A stretch of 64,000 bases of DNA from Isoptericola luteus (lineage in GTDB: Bacteria > Actinomycetota > Actinomycetes > Actinomycetales > Cellulomonadaceae). Under the pieces are notes generated by a model. That model saw nothing but the letters and a program-made list of their open reading frames with translations, was not told the origin of the DNA and searched no databases. Positions 60,609 through 64,000 of this stretch are shown here, one piece after another. The stretch is taken from positions 1-64,000 of the forward strand of contig NZ_JAIXCQ010000004.1 of the NCBI RefSeq assembly GCF_020297055.1, in the 5' to 3' direction. Position 1 is the first letter of the stretch. Each line of letters begins with the position of its first letter. Made by a program: the position numbers and the translations under genes.

Positions 60609-61070
60609 TCAGCGCCGCTCCTCGCGGGCCTTCGCCTCGACGGACAGCGTCGCGCGCGGGAACGCCTGCAGGCGGGCCTTGCCGATCGGCAGGCCGGTGA
60701 TCTCGCACGTCGCGTACGTGCCCTTGCCGATGCGGTCGATCGCGTGGTTCGTCTGCTCGAGCAGGTCACGCGTGTTGTTGACGAGGGTGAGCTCCTGCTC
60801 ACGCTCCAGCGCGCTGGAGCCGTAGTCCGCCTGGTCGTCACCGGCGCCGTCACCCGAGTTCCGCAGCAGGTCGGACAGCTCCGCGTCCGCCGCGGCGAGC
60901 TCCCGCTGGAGCCTGGCGGCGTCGTCGAGGAGGAACGCGGCGAGCTCCTCCACCTCGTGCAGGGTCCACGGCTCCTCGCCGTCGCGCACGGGGAACTTCT
61001 TCACGTCCCGGGTCAGGTGCGGGAAGTTCTCCCGCAGTGCGGCACGGGTCGCGGTCGAGAGCTTGGCCAT
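60609..61070 (-). CDS. TraR/DksA-family protein with degenerate zinc finger
   Basis: The 153-residue protein has a long N-terminal coiled coil (EVEELAAFLLDDAARLQRELAAADAELSDLLRN), ERE and GTYATCEITGLPIGKARLQAFPRATLSVE. In DksA four Cys hold zinc; here only one Cys (in YATCE) remains, so the finger probably does not bind zinc but may keep the fold. It may act on RNA polymerase as a secondary-channel factor. The ATG at 61070 gives the family start MAKLSTATRAALRENF. Confidence 0.88.
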   Translation of the reverse strand: MAKLSTATRAALRENFPHLTRDVKKFPVRDGEEPWTLHEVEELAAFLLDDAARLQRELAAADAELSDLLRNSGDGAGDDQADYGSSALEREQELTLVNNTRDLLEQTNHAIDRIGKGTYATCEITGLPIGKARLQAFPRATLSVEAKAREERR

Positions 61071-61128
61071 CGGTGCCCCTCCATCGGCTCGCGATCTCCT
61101 GCGGACCGCGAGGTCACCGCAGCGTAAG

Positions 61129-61198
61129 TGCGAGAACCGGTCCGCACAACAGCACGCGCCGTGAGGCGTCGTGCTCGTCGTGCGGACCGGTTCTCGCA
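61129..61198. repeat. Long intergenic palindrome with 19-bp arms
   Basis: TGCGAGAACCGGTCCGCAC (61129-61147) is exactly complementary to 61180-61198. The 32-base loop contains its own partial stem (AGCACG...CGTGCT). It lies between divIVA and the DksA-like gene, both on the minus strand. It could be a terminator, a processing site, or a single-hairpin relative of the elements at 22.3 and 50.3 kb. Confidence 0.8.
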
Positions 61199-61252
61199 TC
61201 GATCGGACCAGCCGATCAGGTCGCGCGGCGTGCACCCGGGTGGTGCCGCGGC

Positions 61253-61885
61253 TCAGAGCTCCGAGGAGCGTGCGGCACCGGCGTTCTGTCGCGGCGGGAG
61301 CGCGGAGCCCCGCGCGTCCAGGTCGCCGAGCAGGTTCTGCAGGAAGCTCTTGAGACGGGTCCGGTAGTCGCGCTCGAAGAGCCGCAGCTCGTCGATCTTG
61401 CGCTCGAGCAGCGAACGCTCCTGCTCGAGCTGCGACAGGGTGCGGTGGCTCGTCTCCTCGGCCTCGCGCACGATCCGGGTGCCCTCGGACTTGGCCTCGG
61501 AGATCAGGCGGTCGCCCTCCTCCTGGCCCGAGCGCACGTAGTCGTCGTGAAGCTTCTGGGCGAGCTGGAGCATGCCGGTGGCCGACTCGGGCTCCTGCGG
61601 CGGCTGCCCCTTCGCGGCCGCCATCGGCGCGGGAACGGGTGCCGGGGCCGGCGTCGGCGCGGCGGGCTGCGCCTGCTGCGCGGCGTCGGACCGGCTCAGC
61701 TCTCCGACCCGACGCTCGGCCGCGGCCAGCTTCGAGCGCAGGTCCTCGTTCTCCTCCTGGACCGAGGTGAGCGTGCGTACGACCTCGTCGAGGAAGTCGT
61801 CCACCTCTTCGACGTCGTAGCCCTCTCGGAACTTCGTCGCGGCAAACTTCTTGTTCAGGATGTCCTCTGCCGTCAGCAGCGCCAT
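61253..61885 (-). CDS. divIVA: DivIVA/Wag31 polar growth protein
   Basis: The 210-residue protein has the DivIVA membrane-binding N-terminus (LTAEDILNKKFAATKFREGYDVEEVDDFLDEVVRTL), a first coiled coil, a Pro/Ala linker (AAPTPAPAPVPAP) and a second coiled coil (EEGDRLISEAKSEGTRIVREAEETSHRTLSQLEQERSLLERKI). It binds negatively curved membrane and organises apical cell-wall growth. ATG at 61885 follows TGAGGTGAG. Position after yggT and sepF is standard. Confidence 0.96.
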   Translation of the reverse strand: MALLTAEDILNKKFAATKFREGYDVEEVDDFLDEVVRTLTSVQEENEDLRSKLAAAERRVGELSRSDAAQQAQPAAPTPAPAPVPAPMAAAKGQPPQEPESATGMLQLAQKLHDDYVRSGQEEGDRLISEAKSEGTRIVREAEETSHRTLSQLEQERSLLERKIDELRLFERDYRTRLKSFLQNLLGDLDARGSALPPRQNAGAARSSEL

Positions 61886-61897
61886 CGTCTCACCTCA

Positions 61898-61958
61898 TCG
61901 GTTGCACAGTCTCGGTTGCACGGTCGTGGCACGGACCCGGGCCGTCCGTCGTCCGGGT
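61898..61958 (-). promoter_or_regulatory. divIVA upstream region: direct repeats and hairpin
   Basis: Two 10-bp direct repeats (TCGGTTGCAC at 61898-61907 and 61912-61921) with a 14-base period lie just upstream of the divIVA start. Farther out ACCCGG (61935-61940) and CCGGGT (61953-61958) form a small hairpin that may end the yggT message. Binding by an unknown regulator is possible; no consensus is recognised. Confidence 0.35.
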
Positions 61959-62111
61959 GACCACGGTAGCCCACGGCGCGCGAGGCGACATGCGCAGATG
62001 CCGCGCGCCGCGGGCGCCCACACGACGTCTTCACACCGGGCGTCGGCGGCCCCGGGCGGGAAAGGTCCGGCTTGTCGGGGTTCGGCGCGACGCGCCGGCG
62101 AGCCCGTGGCG

Positions 62112-62396
62112 TCAGAGGCTGCCGAAGAACGACGACAGCAGCGACACGCCGATGAACAGGACGAGGAAGGCCAGGTCGAGACGCACCTGACCGAGCGTCA
62201 ACGGGGGGATCAGGCGGCGCAACCAGCGCAGCGGCGGATCGGTCACCGTGTAGACCGCCTCGGCGATCACCAGGACGACACCCCGCGGGCGCCAGTCCCG
62301 CGCGAAGAACTGCACCCAGTCGAAGACGAGTCGTACGACCAGGCACAGCAGGAAGAGCCAGAGCACGATGCTGATCAGCTGGAAGATGACGCTCAC
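62112..62396 (-). CDS. YggT-family membrane protein
   Basis: The 94-residue protein has two hydrophobic segments (ISIVLWLFLLCLVVRLVFDWV and LDLAFLVLFIGVSLLSSFF) and the YggT motif AVYTVTDPPLRWLRRLIPPLTLG between them. It sits between sepF and divIVA as in most actinobacteria and is associated with division or envelope functions, mechanism unknown. GTG at 62396 gives VSVIFQLISIVL. The frame is open 29 codons upstream without similarity. Confidence 0.9.
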   Translation of the reverse strand: MSVIFQLISIVLWLFLLCLVVRLVFDWVQFFARDWRPRGVVLVIAEAVYTVTDPPLRWLRRLIPPLTLGQVRLDLAFLVLFIGVSLLSSFFGSL

Positions 62397-62510
62397 GGGG
62401 ACGAACCTACCTGAGACGAGCGGCGGCCAGGGTCGGCGTGCCTCGACCCTGGCCGTGTGCAGCGGGCGCGGGGGCGCGCTCACGGGCAGCGCGCCGTGAC
62501 GGAACCGCGA

Positions 62511-62987
62511 TCAGCTCTGGTTGTAGAACGCTCCCCCGCGGCCCGACGGCACGGGAGGCGTGGTGGCGGGGGCTTCCTCGCCCGCGATCTCGACGTGCTC
62601 GGGCGAGAGCAGGAAGACCTTGTTGGTCACCCGCTCGATCGACCCGTGCAGGCCGAAGATGAGACCGGCCGAGAAGTCGACCAGACGCTTCGCGTCCGCG
62701 TCGTCCATGTCGGACAGGTTCATGATGACCGGCGTCCCGCCGCGGAACGCCTCGCCGATGCTGCGGGCGTCGTTGTACGAGCGCGGGTGGATGGTGGTGA
62801 TCCGGCGCAGGTCGCTGCCCACGACGGACTCGGTCACCCCACCGCGGTGCAGCGGGGTGACCTGTGCCTGGTAGTCGTCACGCACCGGTGCCTCCAGCTC
62901 CTCGTACTCGTCGAGGTACTCCTCCGACTCGCCCCGGTCGTCGGCGAGCCCCAGGTACAGCATCGTCTTGCGAAGCGCTCCGCCCAT
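62511..62987 (-). CDS. sepF: Cell division protein SepF
   Basis: The 158-residue protein has an N-terminal amphipathic membrane-binding helix ([14 protein letters not shown]), an acidic linker ([15 protein letters not shown]) and the C-terminal SepF domain that forms dimers and binds the FtsZ tail ([61 protein letters not shown]). It anchors the FtsZ ring in bacteria without FtsA. Its partner ftsZ lies at the right edge. Confidence 0.96.
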   Translation of the reverse strand: MGGALRKTMLYLGLADDRGESEEYLDEYEELEAPVRDDYQAQVTPLHRGGVTESVVGSDLRRITTIHPRSYNDARSIGEAFRGGTPVIMNLSDMDDADAKRLVDFSAGLIFGLHGSIERVTNKVFLLSPEHVEIAGEEAPATTPPVPSGRGGAFYNQS

Positions 62988-63110
62988 CGCCCTGCTCCGT
63001 TCGTCGGCACGTCCCGCCCTGCGACTCGGACGGTGACCTGACCGTAACCATGGCGAGCCGCGCAGTAACGGACGACACGCCGGAGTGTCGCGGCACGCGG
63101 GGCAGGCTGG

Positions 63111-63920
63111 TCACGTGAGCGTGACGACCCCCGCCTGCCGGCCCGTCGTCGTCCCCGCCGCCGTCGCGCGGCGATGGGAGTACAGGTCCGGGTCGGTGAG
63201 TGTGCACCGGTCCACGTGCACGGCGGCGACGCCGCGGCCGGCGAGCTGGGCCAGGACGCCCCGCGGGAGGTCGAGCGCGGGGGTTCCCGCGGCGGTGGCG
63301 GAAGCCGTCTCGGGCACGACCCGTGACACCTGGGCCGCCAGCTCGGCGGGCACCTCGTAGCACCTGCCGCAGACGGCCGGCCCCACCGCGGCGCGCACGT
63401 CCGCCGTCCGGGCGCCACGCGCGACCATCGCGTCCAGCACCGCGTCGACCACCCCGAGCTCGGTGCCCCTGCGCCCGGCGTGGGCGACGGCGACGACACG
63501 AGCCACCGGGTCGGCGAGCACCACGGGGACGCAGTCGGCGACGAGGACGCCCAGGCCGAGCCCTGCCGTGGCCGTCACCAGCGCGTCCGCCTCCCCGGAG
63601 ACGAGCGGGGGCGCGTCCGACGCCCAGCGCTCGCGCTCCGCCTCGCCGAGCTCGAGCACCTCGCGGCCGTGCACCTGCGCCGCGAACGCCACCGGTGCCC
63701 CGACCCAGCGCTCCAGCCGGGCACGGTTCTCGCGGACCCTGACCGGGTCGTCGCCGGTCGACGTGCCCAGGTCGAGCGACGACCACGGTGCGGGCGAGAC
63801 GCCGCCGTGCCGGGTGGTGAACCCGGCGACGACGCCCGCACCGAGGTCGACACGGAGCAGTCCGGCGCCGAACTGTGCCGGCAGCAGCGACTCCTGGGCC
63901 CAGCCGACCGGTGCGCTCAC
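63111..63920 (-). CDS. pgeF: Laccase-domain purine nucleoside phosphorylase/peptidoglycan editing factor (YfiH/PgeF family)
   Basis: The 269-residue protein has the multicopper-oxidase-like YfiH core: HGGVSPAPWSSLDLGTSTGDDP, QVHGREVLEL, LVADCVPVVLADPVARVVAVAHAGRRGTELGVVDAVL (metal-binding Cys and His) and AVGPAVCGRCYEVP. Family members have been linked to adenosine phosphorylase/deaminase activity and to peptidoglycan precursor editing, so the function is not settled. GTG at 63920 overlaps the ftsZ stop as GTGA. The PLP protein gene yggS, often between pgeF and sepF, is absent here. Confidence 0.9.
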   Translation of the reverse strand: MSAPVGWAQESLLPAQFGAGLLRVDLGAGVVAGFTTRHGGVSPAPWSSLDLGTSTGDDPVRVRENRARLERWVGAPVAFAAQVHGREVLELGEAERERWASDAPPLVSGEADALVTATAGLGLGVLVADCVPVVLADPVARVVAVAHAGRRGTELGVVDAVLDAMVARGARTADVRAAVGPAVCGRCYEVPAELAAQVSRVVPETASATAAGTPALDLPRGVLAQLAGRGVAAVHVDRCTLTDPDLYSHRRATAAGTTTGRQAGVVTLT

Positions 63921-64000
63921 TTGAGGAAGTCGGGCACGTCGAGCTCCTCGGCCGGGCGGCGCGGCTCGTCGAACAGCCGCGGCACCTCGACGGGGCGCTC
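63917..64000 (-). CDS. ftsZ: FtsZ, C-terminal fragment (gene continues past the right edge)
   Basis: The last 27 codons are present, reading ERPVEVPRLFDEPRRPAEE then LDVPDFLK and stop. The Asp-Val-Pro-Asp-Phe-Leu-Lys ending is the conserved FtsZ C-terminal peptide that binds SepF. The GTPase domain lies beyond position 64000. The stop overlaps the pgeF GTG, so the two are translationally coupled. Confidence 0.9.
   Translation of the reverse strand, partial: ERPVEVPRLFDEPRRPAEELDVPDFLK

Noticed and set aside
63033-63050. GGTGAC-CTGACC-GTAACC dyad upstream of sepF as an operator
   Set aside because: Only five of six paired positions match and the surrounding promoter elements are unclear, so it is within chance expectation.

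Overview
The window is a roughly 73% G+C, gene-dense chromosomal stretch from a Gram-positive actinobacterium, most likely a Micrococcales member near Cellulomonadaceae/Promicromonosporaceae. The taxonomic call is inference. It rests on base composition, GTG/ATG starts with many 1- to 4-base gene overlaps, a PriA-type HisA, a DivIVA/Wag31 plus SepF division locus, an IF3 with a long Ala/Pro tail, and an FtsZ tail ending in DVPDFLK. I found no phage, insertion sequence, CRISPR array, plasmid function or recognisable defence system. No tRNA or rRNA body lies inside the window, but the left edge carries the promoter and boxA leader of an rRNA operon that runs leftward out of it.

Layout, left to right. 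1-0.5 kb: rrn promoter region and tyrS terminator. 0.5-5 kb (minus): tyrS, a 3-methyladenine DNA glycosylase, a PadR regulator coupled to a HAAS-type membrane protein, and a uridine-kinase-like P-loop protein. 5-13.7 kb (minus): an arginine operon, argC-argJ-argB-argD-argF-argR-argG-argH, starting from an apparently leaderless promoter with an ARG-box-like site. 13.8-17 kb: GNAT, a methyltransferase, a quinone oxidoreductase and trans-aconitate methyltransferase (tam) behind a perfect 18-bp palindrome. 17-25 kb (minus): infC-rpmI-rplT-trmH-thpR-pheS-pheT-SDR. 25.5-29.3 kb (plus): furA-katA, DUF1844, a coiled-coil membrane protein and a lipoprotein serine protease. These are followed by a 133-bp poly-G/poly-C tract that is probably an assembly artefact. 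29.5-34.3 kb (minus): hisC-hisB-hypothetical-hisH-priA-sseB. 34.4-45 kb: a zinc alcohol dehydrogenase behind a Rex-like operator, a Tat-exported Rieske protein, a RecQ helicase with a phosphoribosyltransferase-like tail, and a complete oligopeptide ABC transporter. 45-50 kb (minus): a SWIM-SNF2 helicase and hisD, the latter separated from hisC by 14 kb. 50-56.7 kb: S4 protein, PPOX flavoprotein, DUF1801, NUDIX, dnaE and a LacI regulator. 56.8-58.8 kb: a large secreted beta-helix protein. 58.9-64 kb (minus): rluD, lspA, a DksA-like protein, divIVA, yggT, sepF, pgeF and the 3' end of ftsZ.

The genes are overwhelmingly housekeeping: arginine and histidine synthesis, translation, cell division and replication. 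The most interesting material is between genes. Three intergenic regions (near 22.3, 50.3 and 61.1 kb) are filled by long palindromes. Two of them are built as pairs of inverted hairpins resembling REP/BIME units or MITEs. Several promoters carry operators that match the adjacent gene's physiology: a Rex-like site before adhP, a Fur-like palindrome before furA-katA, a LacI-style palindrome between promoter and start of the beta-helix gene, a PadR-type box on padR, and an ARG box on argC. infC appears to start at AUC. No convincing undescribed multi-gene system was seen.
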